The notes beneath the pieces were generated by a model. The model ran no database searches. It was given only the letters and a program-made list of their open reading frames with translations, and was not told the DNA's origin. The position numbers and the translations under genes were made by a program. Positions 31,728-38,876 of a stretch of DNA of 64,000 nt are shown here, piece by piece (the stretch's first letter is position 1; each line of letters opens with the position of its first letter). Source of the stretch: Candidatus Saccharimonadota bacterium. Lineage in GTDB: Bacteria; Patescibacteriota; Saccharimonadia; Saccharimonadales; Saccharimonadaceae. The stretch is from NCBI GenBank assembly GCA_905365145.1, contig CAJPIO010000001.1, positions 62,001 to 126,000 of the forward strand, in the 5' to 3' direction.

Positions 31728-32558
31728 TTATTCCGATTCTCTGCCTGGAAAGTTGGTACCCAAAATTTTTAAGCCGGCGTCGACGACCAATTGGCAGGCT
31801 TGCCGTTGCGAGAGGGGAGCGAGGTGCTTGTTTTCGCCGCTTGGATGGAGTGAATGGCCAGCTCCTGGTATGACGATAGCTCGTTGTCTGGCTCCGTGTA
31901 ATCCGCGCAGTTGCCAACTTCGCCTCCAGCTGCTAACAATTAACGGAGTATTAGTATTCCAGTCTCTTTCTGCTGCAATTACTGCTGCGCGGCCAATTTC
32001 GACTGATTGGTGTAGTTGCTTTTCTAGATCGCGAGTTTCTTGGATATCATGAAAATACTTCTGAGGAATAGGAAGCCATTCGTGGTGTAGAACGCTGAAA
32101 TCACCTATCTTGCCGTCTGGAAATGTCGGACATTGCATCTCTGTATCATTATGGCGTCGTCGTTTTCTAGAATTTGGCAGTTTAATTACTTCGTCGGGGT
32201 TTGGTAATGGGGGCGAAAAGGTTACAAGCGCTGCGTTTATGTTTTCTTCTGTCATGGACAATAATGCCTGATGGGCAGCGATTGTACCCATACACTGAGC
32301 TATTAGTAATACAGGACCTTCTTCGCCTTTCTCTTTGGCTCCGTCAGACATGTTATCCATTATTTCTTCATATTGCTCTGAGGGAGAGCGGACGCGAGAG
32401 CCGATTGCGTCATCGGTAACGCCGTGAATATTATGAGGAGTAATGTTATACTCTGACAGGGTATTTTTAATATGATTAAAAGCGACTGAACCTCTTGTCA
32501 AATGACTACCGCCCCCGCCTATGCAAAAAGTTGTTATCGGCCGTCTTAAATTATCCAT
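31728..32558 (-). CDS. Alpha/beta-hydrolase-like protein
   Basis: 276 residues from ATG 32558 (an earlier in-frame start at 32585 precedes the ribosome-binding site AAAGGA and is rejected). The nucleophile elbow looks like LLIAQCMGTIAAHQ, with Cys at the nucleophile position instead of the common Ser (GxSxG reads AQCMG). An N-terminal GGGGSHLTRGSV loop and a C-terminal VIPGAGHSLHPSG with the likely catalytic His support the fold. Divergent from another alpha/beta hydrolase gene at 32638. Function unknown. Confidence 0.65.
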   Translation of the reverse strand: MDNLRRPITTFCIGGGGSHLTRGSVAFNHIKNTLSEYNITPHNIHGVTDDAIGSRVRSPSEQYEEIMDNMSDGAKEKGEEGPVLLIAQCMGTIAAHQALLSMTEENINAALVTFSPPLPNPDEVIKLPNSRKRRRHNDTEMQCPTFPDGKIGDFSVLHHEWLPIPQKYFHDIQETRDLEKQLHQSVEIGRAAVIAAERDWNTNTPLIVSSWRRSWQLRGLHGARQRAIVIPGAGHSLHPSGENKHLAPLSQRQACQLVVDAGLKILGTNFPGRESE

Positions 32559-32625
32559 CGTTTCCTTTATTATAATATCACACATTGCATATTTGTCAAA
32601 TGCATAAGCTAATGTATCATTATGT

Positions 32626-32631
32626 TAATAT
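32626..32631 (+). promoter_or_regulatory. Weak -10 element of the RBBP9-like hydrolase gene
   Basis: TAATAT ending 6 nt before ATG 32638; fits the leaderless spacing but is a weaker match. Confidence 0.35.
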
Positions 32632-32637
32632 TGAAAT

Positions 32638-33243
32638 ATGAATCAGGCGATAATTGTTCACGGTAAGCCGTCCAAACGATCGTATTTCAATCCAAATCTA
32701 CCGAGCGCTAGTAACTCGATTTGGATTCCATGGCTGCAACAGCAGCTGCTAATTCGTGGTATTGACACTCAGACGCCCGAGATGCCTGAATCATGGCGAC
32801 CAGATTACTCACTGTGGCGACAGACTTTTGAAAAGTATGATGTAAATTCGGAAACAATATTGGTTGGTCATAGTTGTGGCGGGGGTTTTCTAATTCAATG
32901 GATGAGTGAGAATCCGCAAATTTGTGCAGGCGACGTTTATCTTGTTGCGCCAGCTTTTGGCGATAAGTTTAATCCCGAAGCTCCATATGACGAGCCGCTT
33001 CGTGGCGGTTTTTTTGATTTTGAGATTGACGAGGCGCTACTTGATCGCGTACGTAGTCTAACTATATTCTACTCTGACAATGACTCGGTGCGAGTTGATA
33101 CTGCAATAAAAATTATAAAAAAATCTTTCCCGTCTGCCTGTTATCGATTATTTCCGGGATATGGGCATTTCTGTGGTAAGCGCGACATGGCCGACGATAC
33201 TTTTCCTGAGTTGTTTGAGACAATATTGCGTAATAGAAAATAA
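32638..33243 (+). CDS. Alpha/beta hydrolase, RBBP9/YdeN family
   Basis: 201 residues. MNQAIIVHGKPSKRSYFNPN with WIPWLQQQLLIRG, then the nucleophile elbow TILVGHSCGGGFLIQW (Ser in GHSCG), FYSDNDSVRVDTA (Asp) and FPGYGHFCGKRDM (His) give a complete Ser-Asp-His triad. RBBP9-like proteins are small serine hydrolases of uncertain substrate. Head-to-head with the hydrolase gene at 31728-32558. Confidence 0.85.
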   Translation: MNQAIIVHGKPSKRSYFNPNLPSASNSIWIPWLQQQLLIRGIDTQTPEMPESWRPDYSLWRQTFEKYDVNSETILVGHSCGGGFLIQWMSENPQICAGDVYLVAPAFGDKFNPEAPYDEPLRGGFFDFEIDEALLDRVRSLTIFYSDNDSVRVDTAIKIIKKSFPSACYRLFPGYGHFCGKRDMADDTFPELFETILRNRK

Positions 33244-33298
33244 TTATTGAAGAGAGCTTTGACTGACATTATTCGCAGCTTGATTGCTTGATATAAGA

Positions 33299-33304
33299 TA
33301 TAAT
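33299..33304 (+). promoter_or_regulatory. -10 element of uvrC
   Basis: TATAAT ending 7 nt before GTG 33312; a leaderless GTG start is predicted. Confidence 0.55.
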
Positions 33305-33311
33305 AGTACTT

Positions 33312-34892
33312 GTGAATAAACAGTTACAGCAAAAGCTCAAAACTCTACCGCGCAGCCCCGGTGTTTATTTTCATAAGTCGGCGAGCGGCGAGATCATCTA
33401 TATAGGCAAAGCAGCGGTGTTAAAAAACCGTGTGCGGCAGTATTTTCAGAGCGGCAAAGATTTTGACGCCAAAACTCGAGCACTGGTAGCCGAAATTTAT
33501 GATACCGATTGGATCGAAACCGAGAGCGAGATTGACGCGCTATTCCTAGAAAGCGAGATGATCAAGCGTTATATGCCGCGCTACAATATTCTGCTGCGCG
33601 ATGATAAATCACAAACTTTCGTACGAATTGATATGAAAAGCGAATGGCCGACGGTGACTTTTACGCGCAGTCCTGCTGATGACGGTGCGACCTACATTGG
33701 TCCTTTTTATAGTGGTTTGCCAGTCAAGAAGGCGCTGCGTTATTTGCGCAAAATTTTTCCTTATTATATCAAGCCGCCCAAGCGCGAACACGCTAATTTA
33801 GAAGAGCAAATCGGTTTGGCGCCCAGCCTTGATATGACTAGTCACGAGTACAAGAAATCTTTGCGCAAGCTGATCAAATATATCGAGGGCGGGCGCGTCA
33901 AAATCGCGCAAGAAATTGAACGCGACATGAAGCGAGCGGCGCGCAATCAAGAATTCGAGACAGCGGCGCAACTTCGCAATAAATTGACATATTTACGCGA
34001 GCTGCAGCGGCGAATTATGTTCGGCGATCGAGAGTTCATTAATATTTCGAAAGATCGGGCACTATCGCAGTTAGCCGAGCTATTGAGTTTGCCATCGCCG
34101 CCAGCGAGGATTGAGGGCTATGATATCTCACATATGAGCGGCACCAACGTTGTAGCCAGCATGGTAGTCTTCACCAATGGCGCGAGCGACCGGACGCATT
34201 ATCGTAAGTTCAAGATGCACGTGCAGCGTAACGACGACACTGCTAATATGCGCGAGACTATCAGGCGGCGCTTTAGCGAGAAAAATCGTAAAGATTGGGG
34301 GATGTCGGATTTGCTGCTGATTGATGGCGGTAAAGGGCAGCTTAGTGCAGTGCTCGACGAATTAGACAGGCTAGACGTTACGGTGCCAGTAATTGGCATA
34401 GCGAAGCGTGAAGAAGAAATCGTTGTCGCCAAGAATCGTTCGCATATTAACGACGATGACGCGCTGCTTGGACAGTTGATGAAAGAATCGCGTCCCGGTA
34501 TTAGCGTGCTGGATTCTGGTGATTTTTACTTAATTAATTTGCATGCTGGGCAGCAAAATGCTGGTTCGCACTCGCGAAATCTGCGCGGCAGCGATACTAT
34601 GAGTGAATATGATGATGTCGTAAAGTTATTCCAACGTATTCGCGACGAGGCGCACCGTTTTGCCGTCAGTTATCATACAAAGCTCAAGCGCAAAGGCGCC
34701 ACAAAAAGCGAGCTTGACGACATTCCTGGTGTAGGTCCGGCAACGCGGCGCAAATTACTGCGGCGCTTTGGCAGTATGCGGGCAGTTAGGCGAGCTAGCC
34801 AAACGGAAATTTGCGATGCTATCGGGCAAGCGCTAGGAACTCGCGTCTATGAGGCTTTTTGCCACCAGAGCGGCGATATGCCGCAACTATGA
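33312..34892 (+). CDS. uvrC: Excinuclease ABC subunit C
   Basis: 526 residues, about 70 shorter than usual. Domains in order: GIY-YIG nuclease (SPGVYFHKSASGEIIYIGKA, 14-95) for the 3' cut, UVR motif (QEFETAAQLRNKLTYLREL, about 216-235) that binds UvrB, RNase H-like domain (IEGYDISHMSGTNVVASMVV, LLIDGGKGQLSAV) for the 5' cut, and a C-terminal helix-hairpin-helix (LDDIPGVGPATRRKLLRRFG) for DNA binding. All functional parts are there; the loss lies in linkers. Works with UvrA and UvrB in nucleotide excision repair. Confidence 0.96.
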   Translation: MNKQLQQKLKTLPRSPGVYFHKSASGEIIYIGKAAVLKNRVRQYFQSGKDFDAKTRALVAEIYDTDWIETESEIDALFLESEMIKRYMPRYNILLRDDKSQTFVRIDMKSEWPTVTFTRSPADDGATYIGPFYSGLPVKKALRYLRKIFPYYIKPPKREHANLEEQIGLAPSLDMTSHEYKKSLRKLIKYIEGGRVKIAQEIERDMKRAARNQEFETAAQLRNKLTYLRELQRRIMFGDREFINISKDRALSQLAELLSLPSPPARIEGYDISHMSGTNVVASMVVFTNGASDRTHYRKFKMHVQRNDDTANMRETIRRRFSEKNRKDWGMSDLLLIDGGKGQLSAVLDELDRLDVTVPVIGIAKREEEIVVAKNRSHINDDDALLGQLMKESRPGISVLDSGDFYLINLHAGQQNAGSHSRNLRGSDTMSEYDDVVKLFQRIRDEAHRFAVSYHTKLKRKGATKSELDDIPGVGPATRRKLLRRFGSMRAVRRASQTEICDAIGQALGTRVYEAFCHQSGDMPQL

Positions 34893-34910
34893 AAAATACG
34901 GCTGATGCGG

Positions 34911-34916
34911 TATACT
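34911..34916 (+). promoter_or_regulatory. -10 element of the holin-like membrane gene
   Basis: TATACT ending 8 nt before ATG 34925. Confidence 0.55.
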
Positions 34917-34924
34917 GTAGCAGT

Positions 34925-35320
34925 ATGAGTAAACAATTTATAGCTTTTATTCTCCGGTGGATACTGAACTCGCTGGGAATTTGGGTAGCGGTGCGGATTT
35001 TTGGCACGGGTTATAGCAATGCTCAAATCGATTCTAGTTTGATGGCCTTTTTCGGCGCCGGGCTGATTTTTTCAATTATCAACGCGACACTTAAGCCGAT
35101 TGTGATGATTTTGTCGTTGCCGATGATTTTGGTAACGCTTGGCTTTTTCACGATAGTTGTTAACGGTTTTTTGGTTTGGCTATCATTGATGCTGGCGCCA
35201 GGCTTGCAAATGACGTTCTTGAATTCGATTTTTGCAGGCTTGATATTAAGTTTGGTAAACTATGTAGTAAGTAGTGTTCTGGAGCTTAGTTATCACGACG
35301 AACGAGAGGAGAAATCATAA
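34925..35320 (+). CDS. Phage-holin-4-like (YvlD) membrane protein
   Basis: 131 residues with four helices: FILRWILNSLGIWVAVRIFG, LMAFFGAGLIFSIINATLKP, ILVTLGFFTIVVNGFLVWLS and SIFAGLILSLVNYVVSSVLE. The INATLKPIVMILSLP signature identifies the YvlD family (Phage_holin_4_2). Despite the name it is a chromosomal membrane protein of unknown role. An earlier in-frame start (34859) lies in uvrC; ATG 34925 follows a -10 by 8 nt. secG begins right after the stop, suggesting one mRNA. Confidence 0.85.
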   Translation: MSKQFIAFILRWILNSLGIWVAVRIFGTGYSNAQIDSSLMAFFGAGLIFSIINATLKPIVMILSLPMILVTLGFFTIVVNGFLVWLSLMLAPGLQMTFLNSIFAGLILSLVNYVVSSVLELSYHDEREEKS

Positions 35321-35321
35321 A

Positions 35322-35552
35322 ATGGACGTAACGCTAACTTTGCAAATTGTTATGGTAGTATCGGCAGTGCTGATGATAATTTCGGTTCTGCTGCAGCAGC
35401 GCGGGGCTAGCCTGGGCGCTGGATTTGGTGGTTCTGGCGAATTGTATACGACGCGGCGCGGTATCGATAAAAACTTGTTTGAAGTGACGATTTTCTTGGC
35501 TGTAGCTTTCGTGATGTCGATTGTAGCGCTATTAGTTTTGCCGAATTTATAA
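35322..35552 (+). CDS. secG: Preprotein translocase subunit SecG
   Basis: 76 residues with two helices. TLQIVMVVSAVLMIISVLLQ then QRGASLGAGFGGSGELYTTR and RGIDKNLFEVTIFLAVAFVM, the classic SecG pattern (helix, Gly-rich cytoplasmic loop with GxxF/GG and RRG, helix). It assists SecYEG translocation. The start at 35322 (GAGGAG site upstream) is preferred over an upstream 16-codon extension. Directly followed by the substrate-binding protein gene. Confidence 0.93.
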   Translation: MDVTLTLQIVMVVSAVLMIISVLLQQRGASLGAGFGGSGELYTTRRGIDKNLFEVTIFLAVAFVMSIVALLVLPNL

Positions 35553-35573
35553 AATAGCCAAGGGTGGACACGG

Positions 35574-37352
35574 ATGAGCAAGGCAGGTAAAGGTAAACTG
35601 AAGCTAGGCTATAAGCGATTAGCGCTGAGAGTCAAGCATGCCGAAGGCGCCACGCAGCGTCACGCTAGCCGCTTTATTCTGCGGCGTATTGAAAATGTCC
35701 GCTTAGTGATGACCGAGATTATGATTTGGCTGGCTGCTATAGCCTTGTTGATAGCTGGCTTGGGTATTCAGTATTCCTGGAATTCGCAAGGTAGCAAGAA
35801 GGATGGCGCTAAATCTGGCGGCGTGTATGTCGAGGGAGTGATTGGCAATATTAGCACGCTTAATCCTTTGCTAGCGGCTAGCGAGCCTGAACAGGCGGTA
35901 TCACGGCTGTTATTTTCGTCTCTGTATAATTACGATGTTACCGGAGCGTTGCATACTGACTTGGCCGAATCAATGACGGTAAAAGATGACAAAGTCTATA
36001 CAATCAAGCTGCGCAATGCCGTCTGGCACGATGGTAAAAAGTTGACTGCCGAGGACGTTGTATATACAATTAATCTGATCAAAAACCCGCAAGTGCGTTC
36101 GCCTTTGCGAGTTAATTGGCTAGATATTTCGGCGCGGGCGATTGACGATTCAACGGTAGAGTTTATGCTACCAGCGGTGTATGCCGGGTTTTCGCACGCC
36201 TTGACTTTTCCGGTAATACCTAAGCATATTTTGCAAAGTGTTAGTCCGTCGTCAATGCGCGAAGCTGATTTTAGCAGCAACCCGGTCGGCAGCGGACCAT
36301 TTGCGGTTAAACGAGTTCAAACTAGCGAGTCAACTAGCTCTACCGACGTGGTGCGGATGGAACCGAATACTAAATATTACGGAGCAGTTTCGACTTTGTT
36401 GCGCCTGGAGCTGCGAGCTTACGGCAATGAGTCGCTGTTAGTTAAAGCTGTAAATAGCGGTGAGGTTTCGGCGGCTTCGGGCTTATCTTTGTCGGCTGCT
36501 GATAACATTAAATCTAAACAGTACTCGACTAAACATTGGCTTCTCAACAAAGGCGTCTATCTTTTGATGAATAATCGCAGTCAAACACTTCAAGATGCTA
36601 GAGTTCGCCAGGCCTTACGCTACGCTACTGATACTTCATCAATTCGCGCAACTGTCGGCGACAATGTGGCGCGGCTAGATACGCCGATTTTGCAAAGTCA
36701 GATTGCGCAAAAACTGCCGGCAGCGCCAGATTATAGTTTAGATAAGGCCAAAGCGTTGCTCAAAGAAGCGGGCTGGACTTATAACCAAGGCCAATGGAAA
36801 GGCAAGGACGGCCGGCCGTTGGCGGTTGCTGTGACAACTTCGTCTGGGCGCGATGAATACAAGAAAATAGTCGATGCGCTTAAGCAGCAGTGGTCAAAGC
36901 TTGGCGTTGATGTCCAGCTGCGCGAAATCGATACCAGCTCGACAACTACTAGTTTCGTACAAAGCGTGTTGCAGCCGCGCGACTACGATGCTTTGTTGTA
37001 TGAATTGGAGCTTGGCGCCGATCCAGACGTTTTTGCCTACTGGCATTCGTCGCAGGCTAGCGCTTCTGGTTACAATTTTGCTAATTATTCTAATCGAACA
37101 GTTGATAACGATCTGGTTGGCGGGCGTTCGCGCACTAATTCAGCTCTGCGGGCAGCTAAGTATATTCAGTTTGTTAACCAGTGGTTGAATGATGCGCCAG
37201 CGATTGGTTTGTATCAATCTGTCGGCAGCTACGTTTTGAACAATGGCGCGTCGATTGTTGAGCCGCGCGGTTCTCTAAATACCATGAACGATCGCTACGC
37301 TGACGTAACGACGTGGTCTACGGGTAGGGCTTCTGTTTACAAAACGCCGTGA
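35574..37352 (+). CDS. Peptide ABC transporter substrate-binding protein (SBP family 5), membrane-anchored
   Basis: 592 residues. A basic cytoplasmic lead is followed by one transmembrane helix near residues 48-68 (IMIWLAAIALLIAGLGIQYS) instead of a lipobox. The solute-binding domain then shows the OppA/DppA pattern: TLNPLLAASEPEQAVSRLLF, LRNAVWHDGKKLTAEDVVYT, VGSGPFAVKRVQ, VRQALRYATDTSSI and AKALLKEAGWTYNQGQW. It binds oligopeptides or similar solutes outside the membrane. No permease or ATPase genes are adjacent, so the partner transporter must be elsewhere. In an amino-acid auxotroph this would be a main nutrient receptor (inference). Stop codon is TGA. Confidence 0.9.
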   Translation: MSKAGKGKLKLGYKRLALRVKHAEGATQRHASRFILRRIENVRLVMTEIMIWLAAIALLIAGLGIQYSWNSQGSKKDGAKSGGVYVEGVIGNISTLNPLLAASEPEQAVSRLLFSSLYNYDVTGALHTDLAESMTVKDDKVYTIKLRNAVWHDGKKLTAEDVVYTINLIKNPQVRSPLRVNWLDISARAIDDSTVEFMLPAVYAGFSHALTFPVIPKHILQSVSPSSMREADFSSNPVGSGPFAVKRVQTSESTSSTDVVRMEPNTKYYGAVSTLLRLELRAYGNESLLVKAVNSGEVSAASGLSLSAADNIKSKQYSTKHWLLNKGVYLLMNNRSQTLQDARVRQALRYATDTSSIRATVGDNVARLDTPILQSQIAQKLPAAPDYSLDKAKALLKEAGWTYNQGQWKGKDGRPLAVAVTTSSGRDEYKKIVDALKQQWSKLGVDVQLREIDTSSTTTSFVQSVLQPRDYDALLYELELGADPDVFAYWHSSQASASGYNFANYSNRTVDNDLVGGRSRTNSALRAAKYIQFVNQWLNDAPAIGLYQSVGSYVLNNGASIVEPRGSLNTMNDRYADVTTWSTGRASVYKTP

Positions 37353-37358
37353 GGTTAG

Positions 37359-37370
37359 TATAATTATAAT
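37359..37370 (+). promoter_or_regulatory. Tandem -10 elements of tRNA-Leu(GAG)
   Basis: Two TATAAT hexamers in a row (37359-37364 and 37365-37370), 20 nt before the tRNA. Confidence 0.55.
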
Positions 37371-37390
37371 CACGCCAATTAAAGCACTAT

Positions 37391-37478
37391 GCACTGGTGG
37401 CGGAATTGGTAGACGCGCTAGCTTGAGGGGCTAGTGGCCATTGCGGCCGTGGAAGTTCAAGTCTTCTTCAGTGCACCA
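37391..37478 (+). tRNA. tRNA-Leu (anticodon GAG)
   Basis: 88 nt including encoded CCA, class II with long variable arm (GTGGCCATTGCGGCCGTG). Acceptor GCACTGG/TCAGTGC, anticodon loop CTTGAGG, T-loop TTCAAGT. Reads CUC and CUU. Confidence 0.95.
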
Positions 37479-37491
37479 AATATACATCATG

Positions 37492-37518
37492 AAATCGTTG
37501 CTCTGCCAGCGATTTTTT
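37492..37518 (+). terminator. Terminator after tRNA-Leu(GAG)
   Basis: AATCG...CGATT stem with inner TG/CA pairs around CTCTGC, then six T. Confidence 0.65.
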
Positions 37519-37552
37519 CATAGTTAATGTTCAAAGAGCAACTGTAGTTTGG

Positions 37553-37558
37553 TATAAT
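37553..37558 (+). promoter_or_regulatory. -10 element of tRNA-Cys
   Basis: TATAAT 9 nt before the mature tRNA 5' end; almost no 5' leader. Confidence 0.6.
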
Positions 37559-37567
37559 AAAGCAGAC

Positions 37568-37641
37568 GGCGCGTTGGCGGAGCGGTTACGCAGAGGTCTG
37601 CAAAACCTTTTAGACGAGTTCGACTCTCGTACGTGCCTCCA
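37568..37641 (+). tRNA. tRNA-Cys (anticodon GCA)
   Basis: 74 nt with encoded CCA. Acceptor GGCGCGT/ACGTGCC, discriminator T as in Cys tRNAs, anticodon loop CTGCAAA, T-loop TTCGACT. Confidence 0.94.
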
Positions 37642-37677
37642 TAGTATACTTACTTTGTGAGTATATTAACATGGCGC

Positions 37678-37705
37678 TTGGCGATTAAATGCTGGCGCGT
37701 AAATT
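37678..37705 (+). promoter_or_regulatory. Promoter of tRNA-Leu(TAA)
   Basis: TTGGCG, 16-nt spacer, TAAATT, 6 nt before the tRNA. Confidence 0.45.
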
Positions 37706-37711
37706 ATGTCT

Positions 37712-37797
37712 GCGCGAGTGGCGGAACTGGTAGACGCGAGGGACTTAAAATCCCTTGACCAAAAGTCGTGCGGGTTCGATTCCCGCCTTGCGCACCA
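37712..37797 (+). tRNA. tRNA-Leu (anticodon TAA)
   Basis: 86 nt with encoded CCA and a long variable arm. Acceptor GCGCGAG/CTTGCGC, anticodon loop CTTAAAA, T-loop TTCGATT. Reads UUA and UUG. The following gene starts 12 nt later and may be on the same transcript. Confidence 0.95.
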
Positions 37798-37808
37798 TTA
37801 GCTTATTT

Positions 37809-38876
37809 ATGAAACAGCAAAAGAAACATAATACTCCGAAGCATTACGGTAGCGCATTTCTTGATTGGCTTACCGAGAAGTGGTATTTGGCGCGCTATCG
37901 CAATGTGCGTTTCCTGCAGCAGCGGCCGCATCGCAGCTTTCGGCGGACGCGGCGGCGCGATTATCGCCGCAGTTTGCGTTTGCCTGGATATATTGCTTTT
38001 ACTCACTATGTCAATCGCGTGTTATGGAAGAATAAAGGCTTGTTCTTATCCATGATAATCTTGTATGCGCTGATAATAATTTTTCTAGGAATTATTACTA
38101 GCCAGTCAACTTATGATTCAATTGGCAAGCTAGTGTCCGAGTCGCTAGGCAAGATTTTCGATGGCGGCATAGGACAGTTGCTAAATGCTGGTATGCTGAC
38201 ATTTTCGTCGCTGGCGATTGACACGACGTCGCTACGGGCTGAACAGGGAGTTATGTTGGCGCTGCTTGTGTTGATGACTTGGCTAACGGCAGTGTGGTTA
38301 CTGCGCGAAATTCTACTTGGGCTTAAGCCAAAATTACGCGACGGCTTGTACAACGCAACCGCACCGTTGATATCGACGTCGGTGGTATTGTTGATATTAC
38401 TAATTCAGCTATCACCAGTTGGTATTATGGCGCTGGCGTATTCGGCGCTGGTATCGGTGCATATATTGACAGAGGGTTTCGGTATGATGTTATTTGGTCT
38501 GCTGGCGGCAAGTGTATTAACACTTGTACTCTATTGGGTGACCAGTACGATTATTGCGCTAGTCGTGGTGGCTTTGCCTGGTATGTATCCGCTGCGGGCA
38601 ATCCAGGCTGCTAGCGACTTGGTGGTTGGCCGGCGACTAAGGATTATGCTCAGGATAGTTTGGGCGTTTGTCTATAGCTCGGTGATATGGTGCGTTGTGA
38701 TGGTGTCGTTGGTATTGCTAGAACGCGGATTATCGTCAAAGCTGAAGTGGCTCGAATCGGTACCAATCGTGCCATTCGCTGGCGCGTTTATGATGGCGCT
38801 GTTGTTTGTCTGGCTGGCAGCGTATATCTATCTGCTGTATAGAAAGGTGGTAGCAGATGACGCGAAGCCGGCTTGA
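37809..38876 (+). CDS. Polytopic membrane protein of unknown function
   Basis: 355 residues from ATG 37809 (the longer frame from 37755 would start inside tRNA-Leu). A very basic N-terminus (QQRPHRSFRRTRRRDYRRSL) precedes about seven hydrophobic segments, for example LFLSMIILYALIIIFLGIIT, VLLILLIQLSPVGIMALAYS and VLTLVLYWVTSTIIALVVVA. No family motif recognised. Its end overlaps the ligA start by 20 nt, so the pair is co-transcribed and probably co-translated. Confidence 0.75.
   Translation: MKQQKKHNTPKHYGSAFLDWLTEKWYLARYRNVRFLQQRPHRSFRRTRRRDYRRSLRLPGYIAFTHYVNRVLWKNKGLFLSMIILYALIIIFLGIITSQSTYDSIGKLVSESLGKIFDGGIGQLLNAGMLTFSSLAIDTTSLRAEQGVMLALLVLMTWLTAVWLLREILLGLKPKLRDGLYNATAPLISTSVVLLILLIQLSPVGIMALAYSALVSVHILTEGFGMMLFGLLAASVLTLVLYWVTSTIIALVVVALPGMYPLRAIQAASDLVVGRRLRIMLRIVWAFVYSSVIWCVVMVSLVLLERGLSSKLKWLESVPIVPFAGAFMMALLFVWLAAYIYLLYRKVVADDAKPA

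Noticed and set aside
34925..35320. Holin-like protein as evidence of a prophage.
   Set aside because: The YvlD/Phage_holin_4_2 family is chromosomal in many bacteria, and no other phage gene is nearby.
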